From NCBI RefSeq assembly GCF_018383905.1, contig NZ_JAGYWA010000002.1, positions 62,001-126,000 on the forward strand: a stretch of DNA of 64,000 bases. The letters are read 5' to 3'. The notes under the pieces are model-generated. The model made no database searches. It was not told where the DNA came from and worked only from the letters and a program-made list of their open reading frames with translations. This DNA comes from Flavobacterium branchiicola. Its GTDB lineage: Bacteria; Bacteroidota; Bacteroidia; Flavobacteriales; Flavobacteriaceae. Made by a program: the position numbers and the translations under genes. Positions within the stretch are counted from its first letter, which is position 1. Every line of letters begins with the position of its first letter. Shown piece by piece: positions 9,322 to 19,178 of this stretch.

Positions 9322-9412
9322 ACATGGTAAAAATGTAAAAACGGATTAAAATCCAAGAAGTAAAAGGTTTTTATTATTGCTTAAATTTGAGTGAATATCA
9401 AAAAATCAGCAA

Positions 9413-10330
9413 ATGAAAAATCGAAATATATTTTCAAAATCATGGTATTTACTCAAGACTACATTTTTAGAATTCAATGATGATAATGCCATAAAATTAA
9501 GCGCGGCATTATCTTATTATACCATTTTTGCGTTGCCTCCTTTATTGATTATTATTATAACTATTTGTGGTGTCTTTTTCGGGGAAGAGGCAGTTACAGG
9601 ACAGTTATACGGACAAATCAACAGGTTAGTGGGAAACAATGCAGCGGTACAGATTCAGGAGGCAATCAAAAATGTTCAATTATCAGACAGTAATGTTTTT
9701 GTGACCGTATTTGGTGTCATTATGTTGTTAATTGGGGCTTCGGGAGTTTTTGCAGAAATTCAGAGTTCAATCAATTACATTTGGGGACTGCGTGCAAAGC
9801 CAAATAAAGGCTTGCGAAAATTTATCCAAAACAGAATAATGTCATTTTCAATGATTGTTTCAGTTGGGTTTTTAATGCTGGTGAGTTTAATGCTTAATGC
9901 TACGCTCGATGTTTTAAATTCACGTTTAAAACTGTATTTTCCTGATACAACAATTTATGTTTTTTATGTCGTAAATTTGATAATCGTTTTTGCGAGTATC
10001 ACATTGCTTTTTGCGATTATATTCCGAACTTTACCAGACGGAGTTATCAAATGGAAAGATGCTTTTATTGGCGCTTCCTGTACAGCAATTTTGTTTATGA
10101 TCGGTAAATTTGCTATTGGACTCTATTTAGGAAATTCAACCATTGCAAGTATTTATGGCGCAGCGGGATCTGTAGTTATAATATTGGTTTGGGTATATTA
10201 TTCGGCTATTATATTGTACTTTGGAGCTGAATTTACTAAAGTGTATGCAAAAGCTTTCGGAGGAAGTATTTCGCCAAATGATTACTCTGTAGAAATACAA
10301 AAAGAAGTTTTTGAAATTGAACCCGAATAA
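9413..10330 (+). CDS. YihY/BrkB-family inner-membrane protein
   Basis: 305 residues with about six hydrophobic segments. Family landmarks are LSAALSYYTIFALPPLLIII in the first membrane segment, GASGVFAEIQSSINYIWG, and the last-helix region IYGAAGSVVIILVWVYYSAIILYFGAEFT. The family was once annotated as ribonuclease BN in error; its real role is unsettled. It precedes a flavin reductase gene by 16 nt and may share its transcript. Confidence 0.9.
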   Translation: MKNRNIFSKSWYLLKTTFLEFNDDNAIKLSAALSYYTIFALPPLLIIIITICGVFFGEEAVTGQLYGQINRLVGNNAAVQIQEAIKNVQLSDSNVFVTVFGVIMLLIGASGVFAEIQSSINYIWGLRAKPNKGLRKFIQNRIMSFSMIVSVGFLMLVSLMLNATLDVLNSRLKLYFPDTTIYVFYVVNLIIVFASITLLFAIIFRTLPDGVIKWKDAFIGASCTAILFMIGKFAIGLYLGNSTIASIYGAAGSVVIILVWVYYSAIILYFGAEFTKVYAKAFGGSISPNDYSVEIQKEVFEIEPE

Positions 10331-10346
10331 AAACAAATACTACATT

Positions 10347-10871
10347 ATGAAAATTATAGCTTTTGGAGGAAGTAACAGCAAGCAATCAATCAATAAACGT
10401 TTGGCAACTTATGCAGCAGGTTTATTTGAAAATGCTGATGTCGAAGTGTTAGATTTAAACGATTATGCAATGCCGGTTTTTAGTGTTGATCTTGAAAAAG
10501 AAGTTGGTCAGCATAAAATGGCACAATCATTTTTAGATAAATTGAAAGAAGCTGATATTCTTGTAGTTTCGATGGCAGAAAATAATGGAAATTATTCTGT
10601 TGCTTTCAAAAATGTTTTCGATTGGAGTTCACGCATCGAAAAAGATGTTTTTCAGCACAGACCAATGTTGTTATTGGCTACTTCGCCAGGCGGAAGAGGA
10701 GGGGCATCAGTTTTAGGAATTGCTCAAAATCTTTTCCCGCGTTATGGAGCCGAAATAAAAGGAACTTTCTCATTGCCATCATTTGGCGCGAATTTTGATT
10801 TAACTGATAATAAAATTTCTAATGTTGAGTTAGACAAAGAATTGAAAGACATTATCAAATCAAATTTCTAA
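10347..10871 (+). CDS. NADPH-dependent FMN reductase family flavoprotein
   Basis: 174-residue flavodoxin-like NAD(P)H:FMN/quinone reductase. The phosphate-binding loop for FMN is GGSNSKQSINKRLA near the N-terminus. The ENNGNYSVAFKNVFDW segment corresponds to the family's ..E.N.s.P..LKN.iDw motif, and TSPGGRGGASVL is the distal flavin loop. I chose the ATG at 10347; an upstream in-frame start overlaps the YihY-family gene and adds a Lys/Asn-rich leader. The next gene starts on the base after its stop, so the two are translationally linked. Confidence 0.88.
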   Translation: MKIIAFGGSNSKQSINKRLATYAAGLFENADVEVLDLNDYAMPVFSVDLEKEVGQHKMAQSFLDKLKEADILVVSMAENNGNYSVAFKNVFDWSSRIEKDVFQHRPMLLLATSPGGRGGASVLGIAQNLFPRYGAEIKGTFSLPSFGANFDLTDNKISNVELDKELKDIIKSNF

Positions 10872-11852
10872 ATGCCACAAAAAAAGATTTCATTTTTATT
10901 CCTTTTACTGAATATTATTTTTTTCAATTTTGTTTCTGCCCAAAAAGTAAACGAAGTTGACAAAATCGTTGCAAAATACCCAAAAAGCTTTGATTCAACC
11001 AAAGAATTAGCGGAGCGTATAGAAAATGATTTTAATTCTGATTATGATAAAGCGCGGGCGATTTACAGCTGGATGGCTTTTAATATTAAATATGATTTTA
11101 ATACCTTTTTGAATCCTCCAAAAATGCAGGGTTTTAGTTATTCTACTGAAGCTGAAAAACAGCGAAAAATAAAAGAACTGAATGATAAAATGCTTCAAAA
11201 AGCATTTAAATCTCAGAAGGCCGTGTGTGAAGGTTTTACGGCATTGTATCAACATCTGGCATCTTTGGTAGGATTACAGGCAGAAATAATTCGCGGAGAT
11301 TCTAAAACGAGATTAGCTGATATTGGCAGAAAAAACACAGTTTCAAATCATGCCTGGAATATGGTTTTAATAGATAAGAAATGGTGTTTGGTTGATGTGA
11401 CCTGGGGGCAGGGTTATTATGACAGTAATAAAGGAAAAATGGTTAATGATTTTACTCCGATTTATTTTGATACCAATCCGGATTATTTTTTTGCAAAACA
11501 TTTTCCGGATTCGGGAGCTTTTCTTGGAGACAGATTAAGTAAGGAAGATTATCTCAACGGACCTTTAATTTATAATAAAACAATTGAAGAAGATTATAAA
11601 ATAAAAACTCCCAATACCGGAATAATTGAAGCAAAAAAAGGTGAAAAGATTGCCTTTGAGATTAAAAACATTTCAAAATCTGATCAGGTTTTTTATTTGA
11701 ATAAAAAGAATAAACCGATCATTATTCAGAATTCAAAAGAGAAACGTGGCGTTTTAGAATTTCAGATTTTGAATGATGGTAATCTGGGGGAGTACATTAC
11801 TATTTTTGTTAATACAAATAGTGTGGTTTCTTTTAAAATTATTTCCAAATAA
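10872..11852 (+). CDS. Secreted transglutaminase-like domain protein
   Basis: 326 residues with a signal peptide ending near VSAQ (21-24). The transglutaminase/cysteine-protease core has the triad C119 (AVCEGFTALY), H160 (SNHAWNMV) and D175 (LVDVTWG), followed by a beta-rich C-terminal domain. It is probably periplasmic or at the outer membrane, acting on peptides or crosslinks, but the substrate is unknown. The start codon follows the stop of the FMN reductase directly with no gap, so translation is probably coupled although the functions look unrelated. Confidence 0.88.
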   Translation: MPQKKISFLFLLLNIIFFNFVSAQKVNEVDKIVAKYPKSFDSTKELAERIENDFNSDYDKARAIYSWMAFNIKYDFNTFLNPPKMQGFSYSTEAEKQRKIKELNDKMLQKAFKSQKAVCEGFTALYQHLASLVGLQAEIIRGDSKTRLADIGRKNTVSNHAWNMVLIDKKWCLVDVTWGQGYYDSNKGKMVNDFTPIYFDTNPDYFFAKHFPDSGAFLGDRLSKEDYLNGPLIYNKTIEEDYKIKTPNTGIIEAKKGEKIAFEIKNISKSDQVFYLNKKNKPIIIQNSKEKRGVLEFQILNDGNLGEYITIFVNTNSVVSFKIISK

Positions 11853-11937
11853 ATTAATCAAAAATGTCTTCAGATAGAATTTTCCTGTTTTGTCAAATTA
11901 CCGTATCTTAGCAAGGAATGATCTGAATTTAATAGCC

Positions 11938-13113
11938 ATGGAAACTACTTTTTTGAAATCTATTTTAGATAATGATTTCTATAAATTTACAATGCAGCAT
12001 GCTGTAATAAGACTTTTTCCTAAGGCAAAAGTCAGGTACGGCTTTATAAACCGGGGAAAACATGTATTTCCGGAAGGTTTTGCCGATTTACTTCGTCGCT
12101 CTGTCGATGCAATGGCAGATTTGAGGCTGACTAAAGATGAGAAACACTATTTATCACATCATTGTCCTTATTTAGATCCTACATATTTAGATTTTTTACA
12201 AGGTTATAGTTTTGATCCGTCTGAGGTTCAGATTAGTCAGGAAGGATCGGAAATTAAAGTTACTATTGAAGGATTTTGGTACAGAACTATTTTATGGGAA
12301 GTGCCGCTTATGTCTTTAATTTCAGAACTTTTTTATAAAGCGAGCCATTTAATTCGTTTAAATGATGAGGCGATAAAAAACCTTACCAAAGATAAAATTG
12401 ATAATTATAATAAATTGGGTGTTTCGATTTTAGAATTCGGCACAAGACGCCGTCATTCTTACGATGTGCATCATTTGGTGAATGAAACTTTACAGACTTT
12501 TGGCGGGCAAAGTTTTATAGGAACAAGCAATGTTCATTTTGCAATGCTTAACAACAAACGCCCGTTAGGAACACATGCACATGAATGGTTTATGTTTCAT
12601 GCCGCGCAATATGGTTTTAAAATGGCAAATTCGATAAGTCTTGAACACTGGACACAGGTTTATGGCGGAGATCTCGGAATTGCTTTAACAGATACTTATA
12701 CCACTGATATATTTTTTAATCAGTTTGATAAAAAATACTCCAAACTTTTCGATGGTGTAAGACATGATAGCGGTGATCCGATAGAGTTTGCTCAAAAAGT
12801 AATTTCGCATTACGTCAAAATGGGAATTGATCCAAAATCGAAAGCAATTGTTTTCTCTGATTCGCTCAATTATGAAAAAGTAAAAACAATTGTCGATTTT
12901 TGTAAAGACAAAATAAAAATGTCATTCGGGATTGGAACGAATTTCACCAATGATGTTGGTCTTCCTGCCATGAATATGGTAATAAAATTGACCGATACGA
13001 AGCCTGATAATACACATTGGCAAGGTGTTGTGAAACTTTCTGACGAAAAAAATAAAAATACGGGAACTCCCGAAATGATTGCCTTGGCGAAAGAAGTACT
13101 CGGAATCAAATAG
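11938..13113 (+). CDS. pncB: Nicotinate phosphoribosyltransferase
   Basis: 391-residue enzyme of NAD salvage (Preiss-Handler pathway): nicotinate plus PRPP and ATP gives nicotinate mononucleotide. Motifs visible are the N-terminal LDNDFYKFTMQ (10-20), EFGTRRRHS (166-174), GTHAHEWFMFH (211-221, the phosphate and nicotinate region including the phospho-histidine area) and HDSGDP (276-281, PRPP binding). I start at ATG 11938 (METTFLKS); the earlier TTG in frame adds 16 residues not typical of the family. Monocistronic as far as visible. Confidence 0.95.
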   Translation: METTFLKSILDNDFYKFTMQHAVIRLFPKAKVRYGFINRGKHVFPEGFADLLRRSVDAMADLRLTKDEKHYLSHHCPYLDPTYLDFLQGYSFDPSEVQISQEGSEIKVTIEGFWYRTILWEVPLMSLISELFYKASHLIRLNDEAIKNLTKDKIDNYNKLGVSILEFGTRRRHSYDVHHLVNETLQTFGGQSFIGTSNVHFAMLNNKRPLGTHAHEWFMFHAAQYGFKMANSISLEHWTQVYGGDLGIALTDTYTTDIFFNQFDKKYSKLFDGVRHDSGDPIEFAQKVISHYVKMGIDPKSKAIVFSDSLNYEKVKTIVDFCKDKIKMSFGIGTNFTNDVGLPAMNMVIKLTDTKPDNTHWQGVVKLSDEKNKNTGTPEMIALAKEVLGIK

Positions 13114-13275
13114 ATTTTTTTGCCGAAAAAGCAGTTTTGACATAAATTTAGCGCCCATTTTTTTTTAAAATCAATTTAAATAGATTTAAAACTGTTATTA
13201 TTCATAACAAAAAAAGAATACACTTTTATTTTTTACCGATAAATGGTACATTAGCAAAAAATCCTAAATTCATTT

Positions 13276-15144
13276 ATGCTAGAGCAAAATCAATACAACG
13301 AAGATAATATTCGTTCACTCGATTGGAAGGAACATATTCGTATGCGTCCGGGTATGTACATCGGGAAATTAGGGGACGGATCATCACCGGATGATGGTAT
13401 TTATATTCTTTTAAAAGAGGTTTTAGACAACTGTATCGATGAGTTCGTTATGGGTGCCGGAAAAACTATCGAAGTAAGTATTAAAGATAAAACAGTTTCT
13501 GTTCGTGATTACGGACGTGGAATTCCGTTAGGTAAAGTGGTCGATGTCGTTTCGAAAATGAATACCGGTGGAAAGTATGATTCTAAAGCTTTCCAGAAAT
13601 CAGTTGGTTTGAACGGTGTCGGAACAAAAGCGGTTAATGCTTTATCTAATTATTTCCGCGTAGAATCGGTTCGTGATGATAAACAAAAAGGAGCGGAGTT
13701 TTCGGCAGGAAATTTAGTACTTGAAGAAGAAGTTATCGATACTACAAAGCGTAAAGGGACAAAAGTAATTTTTACGCCAGACGAAACGATTTTCAAAAAC
13801 TATAAATTCCGTTTAGAATACGTAATCAAAATGGTTAAAAACTATTGTTACTTAAACAATGGTTTGACAATTATTTTTAATGGAGAAAAATATTATTCAG
13901 AAAACGGACTTCGTGATTTATTGGAAGAAACCATTAACGAAGAAGATTTAGAATATCCGATTATTCATTTAAAAGACCATGATATCGAGGTTGCGTTAAC
14001 ACACAGTAAAACGCAATATAGTGAAGAATATCACTCTTTCGTAAACGGTCAGAATACTACACAAGGAGGAACGCACTTAGCGGCTTACCGTGAGGCGGTT
14101 GTGAAAACAATTCGTGAATTCTACAATAAGAATTTCGAAGCATCAGACGTTCGTAAATCGATTGTAAGTGCGATTAGTATTAAAGTTATGGAGCCTGTTT
14201 TTGAGTCTCAGACCAAAACTAAATTAGGTTCTACCGATATGGGGTCTGATGATGGAACTCCTGCGGTTTCTGTTCGTACTTTCGTTAATGATTTTGTGAA
14301 AACGAAATTAGATAATTACCTGCATAAAAATCCAACAACTGCCGAGGCTTTATTACGTAAAATTCTTCAGGCAGAACGTGAGCGTAAAGAATTATCCGGA
14401 ATTAGAAAACTGGCGACAGATCGTGCTAAAAAAGCCAATCTTCACAATAAAAAATTAAGAGATTGTCGTGCGCATCTTCCAGATACCAAAAACCCAAGAA
14501 ATTTAGAAAGCACGCTTTTTATTACCGAGGGAGATTCGGCTTCCGGATCAATTACTAAATCGCGGGATGTAAATACACAAGCGGTTTTCAGTTTGCGTGG
14601 TAAGCCTTTGAATTCATACGGAATGTCTAAAAAAATCGTGTATGAAAACGAAGAATTCAACTTGCTTCAAGCCGCATTGGATATCGAAGACGGATTAGAA
14701 AAATTACGTTACAATAACATTGTAATCGCAACCGATGCCGATGTCGACGGAATGCACATTCGTTTGCTTTTGATTACTTTCTTTTTACAGTTTTTCCCAG
14801 AATTAATCAAAGAAGGACATTTGTATATTTTACAAACACCGCTTTTCAGGGTTCGTAACAAGAAAGAAACAATTTACTGTTATTCTGAAGAAGAAAGAAA
14901 AGACGCAATTGAAAAGTTAAAACCAAAGCCGGAAATCACGCGATTTAAAGGTTTAGGAGAGATTTCGCCAGATGAGTTTAAGAACTTTATTGGAGATACA
15001 ATTCGTCTTGATCCAATTATGATGGATAAACATACTTCGATTGAGCAGTTGTTATCTTTCTATATGGGAAAAAATACGCCGGATAGACAAGAGTTTATTA
15101 TCAAGAATCTGAAGGTTGAGATTGATGAGCTTGAAGAAGCTTAA
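13276..15144 (+). CDS. parE: DNA topoisomerase IV subunit B
   Basis: 622-residue ATPase subunit of topoisomerase IV, which decatenates daughter chromosomes. The GHKL ATPase has EVLDNCIDE (48-56), DYGRGIP (78-84) and [11 protein letters not shown] (111-121). The TOPRIM domain has EGDSASGS (418-425) and the Mg-binding DADVDG (487-492). The SLRGKPLNS segment (439-447) and pairing with the downstream parC-like gene argue for ParE over GyrB. A 20-nt gap separates it from the nuclease gene, which then leads to parC. Confidence 0.94.
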   Translation: MLEQNQYNEDNIRSLDWKEHIRMRPGMYIGKLGDGSSPDDGIYILLKEVLDNCIDEFVMGAGKTIEVSIKDKTVSVRDYGRGIPLGKVVDVVSKMNTGGKYDSKAFQKSVGLNGVGTKAVNALSNYFRVESVRDDKQKGAEFSAGNLVLEEEVIDTTKRKGTKVIFTPDETIFKNYKFRLEYVIKMVKNYCYLNNGLTIIFNGEKYYSENGLRDLLEETINEEDLEYPIIHLKDHDIEVALTHSKTQYSEEYHSFVNGQNTTQGGTHLAAYREAVVKTIREFYNKNFEASDVRKSIVSAISIKVMEPVFESQTKTKLGSTDMGSDDGTPAVSVRTFVNDFVKTKLDNYLHKNPTTAEALLRKILQAERERKELSGIRKLATDRAKKANLHNKKLRDCRAHLPDTKNPRNLESTLFITEGDSASGSITKSRDVNTQAVFSLRGKPLNSYGMSKKIVYENEEFNLLQAALDIEDGLEKLRYNNIVIATDADVDGMHIRLLLITFFLQFFPELIKEGHLYILQTPLFRVRNKKETIYCYSEEERKDAIEKLKPKPEITRFKGLGEISPDEFKNFIGDTIRLDPIMMDKHTSIEQLLSFYMGKNTPDRQEFIIKNLKVEIDELEEA

Positions 15145-15164
15145 TAAGTTTTAAAGAAAATATA

Positions 15165-16259
15165 GTGCCAGACGGTCTTCAAAATAAAGTCATTTTTCAG
15201 CAAGTTGCCGAGTTATTGCAAAATGCCCGACAACAGGTTTTGCGTACCGTAAATTCAACAATGACAATTACTTATTTTGAGATTGGAAGAATAATTGTTG
15301 AGGAAGAGCAAAATGGAAAAGATAGGGCTGAATATGGAAAAAAGCTTTTGAAAAGTCTTTCTCAACAATTAACTAAGGAATTTGGAAAAGGTTTTTCGGT
15401 AGTTAATTTAGAGAATATTAGAAAGTTTTATTTAATTTACTCAAATTCCGAGTCACTGACTCGTATTTTACAAATTCAAAAAACCCAGTCACTGACTGGG
15501 GAATTCAAATCAGTAAATACGCAGACAGTGTCTGAGAAATTTGATAGTCAAACATTATCTTCTTTTTTTAAATTGACTTTTACTCATTACGTCTTTTTAA
15601 TGAGAATTGATGATGAAAAAGAAAGACGTTTTTACAAAATCGAATCTGAGAAACACAATTGGAGCGTACGCGAATTAAAACGCCAATATGATTCAGCACT
15701 TTATACCAGATTAGCTTTAAGTCGAGATAAAGAAGGAATATTAAAACTTTCAGAAAAAGGCCAAATTATTGAAAAACCAAAAGATATAATTAAAGATCCT
15801 TATATACTTGAATTTTTAGGATTGCCCGAATTGAATCAATATTCGGAATCTCAATTAGAAGAGGAAATTATCAATAAACTGGAGCATTTCTTACTAGAAT
15901 TAGGTCATGGTTTTACTTTTGTTGGAAGACAGCAAAGAATTACTTTTGATGATAAACATTTTAGAATTGATTTAGTTTTTTACAATAGGATATTGAAATC
16001 GTTTGTTCTTATTGATTTGAAAATAGGAGAATTAAAACATCAGGATTTAGGTCAAATGCAAATGTATGTCAATTATTATGACAGAGAAATGCGCTTGGAA
16101 GATGAAAATAAAACGATCGGAATTGTGCTCTGCCAAAATAAAAGTGAAGCTGTAGTTAGATATACTTTACCTGAAAACAATGAACAGATTTTTGCCAGTA
16201 AATACAAAACCGTTTTACCAAGTGTTGAGGTTCTAAAAGAACTTCTTGAAAACAAATAA
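15165..16259 (+). CDS. YhcG/DUF1016-type PDDEXK nuclease-domain protein
   Basis: 364 residues, GTG start at 15165. The N-terminal DUF1016_N domain (about 8-150) has TYFEIGRIIVEEEQNG and LENIRKFYLIY. The C-terminal PDDEXK nuclease-like domain (about 210-355) has RIDLVFYN (D269), LIDLKIG (D284 and K286) and DLGQMQMYV, the expected (D)-(D/E)xK-Q arrangement. Residues 96-131 form three 12-residue repeats whose DNA holds exact palindromes. The gene is sandwiched between parE (20 nt) and parC (22 nt), so it is probably in one transcript. YhcG proteins act in nucleic-acid processing and have been linked to mobile or restriction loci; the role here is unknown. Confidence 0.88.
   Translation: MPDGLQNKVIFQQVAELLQNARQQVLRTVNSTMTITYFEIGRIIVEEEQNGKDRAEYGKKLLKSLSQQLTKEFGKGFSVVNLENIRKFYLIYSNSESLTRILQIQKTQSLTGEFKSVNTQTVSEKFDSQTLSSFFKLTFTHYVFLMRIDDEKERRFYKIESEKHNWSVRELKRQYDSALYTRLALSRDKEGILKLSEKGQIIEKPKDIIKDPYILEFLGLPELNQYSESQLEEEIINKLEHFLLELGHGFTFVGRQQRITFDDKHFRIDLVFYNRILKSFVLIDLKIGELKHQDLGQMQMYVNYYDREMRLEDENKTIGIVLCQNKSEAVVRYTLPENNEQIFASKYKTVLPSVEVLKELLENK
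15449..15534. repeat. Three palindromes at exact 36-nt spacing inside the nuclease gene
   Basis: Perfect odd-length palindromes at 15449-15463 (7-bp arms CGAGTCA/TGACTCG), 15484-15500 (8-bp arms CCCAGTCA/TGACTGGG) and 15522-15534 (6-bp arms CAGACA/TGTCTG). Their centres are 15456, 15492 and 15528. The spacing of 36 nt is 12 codons, so the protein repeats ESLTR.., QSLTG.., QTVSE... A decayed fourth unit (QTLSS) starts at residue 129-130. Confidence 0.85.
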
Positions 16260-16281
16260 AATTATAATTAGATATAATTAA

Positions 16282-19002
16282 ATGAAAGACGAAGAAGACG
16301 ATAACATAATTCCAAACGACGACGAAAATAATCAGGATGAAAACCAGATTGATGACAATCAGGATGGAGATGATGATGAGATTATTGAAGTAGATGCTAA
16401 AAACTTTGAAGGACAGCATTTTTACGAAAATCAGGAAGAAGAAGGCGAAGACGTTATTACAAAAGTAACCGGAATGTACAAAGATTGGTTCTTGGATTAC
16501 GCTTCGTACGTAATTCTGGAACGTGCTGTTCCTGCTATCGAGGATGGGTTTAAGCCAGTTCAGCGTCGTATTATGCACTCTTTAAAAGAGCTGGATGATG
16601 GTCGTTATAATAAAGTTGCCAATGTAGTAGGACACACCATGCAGTATCACCCACACGGAGATGCGAGTATTGGTGATGCCATGGTGCAAATTGGTCAAAA
16701 AGATTTATTGATTGACTGCCAGGGAAACTGGGGAAATATATTAACGGGTGACGGTGCAGCAGCTTCGCGTTACATTGAGGCACGTTTATCTAAATTTGCT
16801 TTGGAGGTTTTGTATTCGCCAAAAATTACCGATTGGGGAGTTTCATACGACGGACGTCGTGCAGAACCGAACAATCTTCCTGTAAAATTTCCATTGCTTT
16901 TGGCACAGGGAGCAGAAGGTATTGCGGTTGGTTTATCTACAAAAGTTTTACCTCATAACTTCAATGAATTAATTGATGCTTCGATTAAAATTTTAAAAGG
17001 AAAACCGTTTACACTTTATCCTGATTTTATGACACAAGGTATTGCCGATGTGTCTAATTATAATGATGGACTTCGTGGCGGGCGTGTGCGTGTACGTGCT
17101 AAAATTGCTCAGTTAGACAAAAATACACTGGTAATTACACAGATTCCGTTTTCGACCAATACCACAACTTTGATTGATAGTATTTTGAAAGCCAATGAAA
17201 AAGGTAAAATCAAAATCAAGAAAATTGAAGATAATACGGCTGCAGATGTCGAGATTTTAATTCATTTATTCCCTGGAGTTTCGCCGGATAAAACAATTGA
17301 TGCGTTATTTGCTTTTACTGCCTGTGAAACGTCTGTGGCACCTTTAGGATGTGTGATTGAAGATAATAAACCATTGTTTATTGGTGTTTCTCACATGTTG
17401 AGAATTTCAACAGAAAGAACGGTTGATTTATTACGTCAGGAATTAGAAATTCAGTTAGAAGAATTAAAAAATAAATGGCATTTCTCTACTTTAGAAAAAA
17501 TCTTCATTCGTGAAGAAATGTACATTGATTTCAAATTATATGGAGATAGAGAATCTTTATATAAATATTTATATGACAGATTTGAGCCTTTCAAAAAATC
17601 ATTCGTAAGAGAAATCAACGATGAAGATTTGCAAAGACTAACTCAGATTCCGATGATTCGTATTACTCGTTTTGACTCTGATAAAGCTGATGATTTGATT
17701 TCAAGGTTAGAGGAAGAAATGAAAGAGGTAGAATACAATCTGGAACATCTTACCGATTTTGCAATTGCTTATTTTACCAAATTAAAAGAGAAATACGGAA
17801 AAGGACGTGAACGTCAGACTGAACTTCGTGTTTTTGATAACGTTGAAGCGACAAAAGTAGTTCTGCGTAACACAAAATTATATGTAAACCGTGAAGAAGG
17901 ATTCGTAGGAACGAGTTTAAAGAAAGACGAATATGTAGGTGATTGTTCTGATATTGATGATGTTATCGTGTTTTTGCGAGACGGAACATTAATGATAACA
18001 AAAGTTGATGCCAAAACTTTTATTGGAAAAGATATTATACATGTTGCTGTTTTTGATAAGAGTGATAAACGTACGATATATAATATGATGTATCGTGATG
18101 GAAAATCGGGACCTTCTTATATAAAACGTTTCAATGTTACCGGAGTAACGCGTGATAAGGCTTACGATTTGACAAACGGAACAAACGGTTCACAAGTTGT
18201 TTACTTCTCGCATAATCCAAATGGTGAAGCTGAGGTTGTAACGATTTTATTGCGTCAGGTTGGGACGATTAAGAAATTGAAATTTGATATTGATTTTGCT
18301 AAACTGGCTATTAAGGGTCGTGGATCAAAAGGAAATTTAGTGACTAAATATCCGATCAAGAAAATCGAATTAAAAGAAAAAGGTATTTCGACTTTATTAC
18401 CAAGAAAAGTGTGGTTTGATGATACTGTAAAACGTTTAAATGTTGATGCGAGAGGAGAATTACTTGGCGAATTTAAACCAAGTGACAAAATTCTTGTAAT
18501 CAGTCAGGCTGGAAAAGTTAAAGTAATCATTCCGGAATTATCTACTCATTTTGAAGAAGATATGATTGTTTTGGAAAAATGGAAGCCTAAAAAACCTATT
18601 TCAGCAATTTATTACGATGGAGAAAAAGAACGTTATTTCTTGAAACGTTTCCTTGTAGAAAACGAAGGCAAGGAAGAAAGTTTTATTACAGATCATCCAA
18701 ATTCGCAGTTAGAAATTGTATCTACCGATTATCGTCCGATGGCACAATTGGTTTTTGCAAAAGTAAAAGGAGTTCAGAAAGATGATTTACATATTGATGT
18801 TGAGGATTTTATAGCTGTAAAAGGATTTAAAGCTTTAGGGAATCAATTAACGGCAGATAAATTAAAACAAGTTAATTTGTTAGAGCCACTTCCATATGAA
18901 GAGCCTGTTGAAGAAGTTCCTGAAAGACCAGAAATATCCGAAGATGATCCTGTCGAAACAGAACTAGACGACGATGGCCAGATTGGTCTTGTTCTAGACT
19001 AA
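16282..19002 (+). CDS. parC: DNA topoisomerase IV subunit A
   Basis: 906-residue DNA-cleaving subunit partnering ParE. The core begins near residue 62 (MYKDWFLDYASYVILERAVP), with GHTMQYHPHGDAS (117-129) and the catalytic Tyr164 in ASRYIEARL. A coiled tower and C-terminal beta-pinwheel follow. It is longer than E. coli ParC, partly through a very acidic N-terminal leader (residues 1-58, mostly D/E/N/Q) and an acidic C-terminal tail (EEPVEEVPERPEISEDD...). It lies 22 nt after the nuclease gene and has its own terminator at 19011-19043. Confidence 0.94.
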   Translation: MKDEEDDNIIPNDDENNQDENQIDDNQDGDDDEIIEVDAKNFEGQHFYENQEEEGEDVITKVTGMYKDWFLDYASYVILERAVPAIEDGFKPVQRRIMHSLKELDDGRYNKVANVVGHTMQYHPHGDASIGDAMVQIGQKDLLIDCQGNWGNILTGDGAAASRYIEARLSKFALEVLYSPKITDWGVSYDGRRAEPNNLPVKFPLLLAQGAEGIAVGLSTKVLPHNFNELIDASIKILKGKPFTLYPDFMTQGIADVSNYNDGLRGGRVRVRAKIAQLDKNTLVITQIPFSTNTTTLIDSILKANEKGKIKIKKIEDNTAADVEILIHLFPGVSPDKTIDALFAFTACETSVAPLGCVIEDNKPLFIGVSHMLRISTERTVDLLRQELEIQLEELKNKWHFSTLEKIFIREEMYIDFKLYGDRESLYKYLYDRFEPFKKSFVREINDEDLQRLTQIPMIRITRFDSDKADDLISRLEEEMKEVEYNLEHLTDFAIAYFTKLKEKYGKGRERQTELRVFDNVEATKVVLRNTKLYVNREEGFVGTSLKKDEYVGDCSDIDDVIVFLRDGTLMITKVDAKTFIGKDIIHVAVFDKSDKRTIYNMMYRDGKSGPSYIKRFNVTGVTRDKAYDLTNGTNGSQVVYFSHNPNGEAEVVTILLRQVGTIKKLKFDIDFAKLAIKGRGSKGNLVTKYPIKKIELKEKGISTLLPRKVWFDDTVKRLNVDARGELLGEFKPSDKILVISQAGKVKVIIPELSTHFEEDMIVLEKWKPKKPISAIYYDGEKERYFLKRFLVENEGKEESFITDHPNSQLEIVSTDYRPMAQLVFAKVKGVQKDDLHIDVEDFIAVKGFKALGNQLTADKLKQVNLLEPLPYEEPVEEVPERPEISEDDPVETELDDDGQIGLVLD

Positions 19003-19010
19003 AATAAATG

Positions 19011-19043
19011 AAAAACGCTAAGAGATATTTTAGCGTTTTTTTT
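19011..19043 (+). terminator. Terminator after parC
   Basis: AAAAACGCTAA (19011-19021) and TTAGCGTTTTT (19030-19040) form a perfect 11-bp stem ending in a T tract. Confidence 0.85.
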
Positions 19044-19136
19044 GTACCTGATAATTTTTATTTCTGTCAAAAGTTAAAAACCTTATAGTTGTGTTTTTAT
19101 GATTTATTAGTGACTTTTTATAAGATACTTCAAACT

Positions 19137-19144
19137 TAAATTTG
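19137..19144 (+). promoter_or_regulatory. -7 promoter box for small lipoprotein gene
   Basis: TAAATTTG, a perfect TAnnTTTG match 34 nt before the start codon at 19179. No clear -33 TTG. Confidence 0.45.
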
Positions 19145-19178
19145 TATTTCTCTAAAGATTAACTAACTAAATGAAAGC

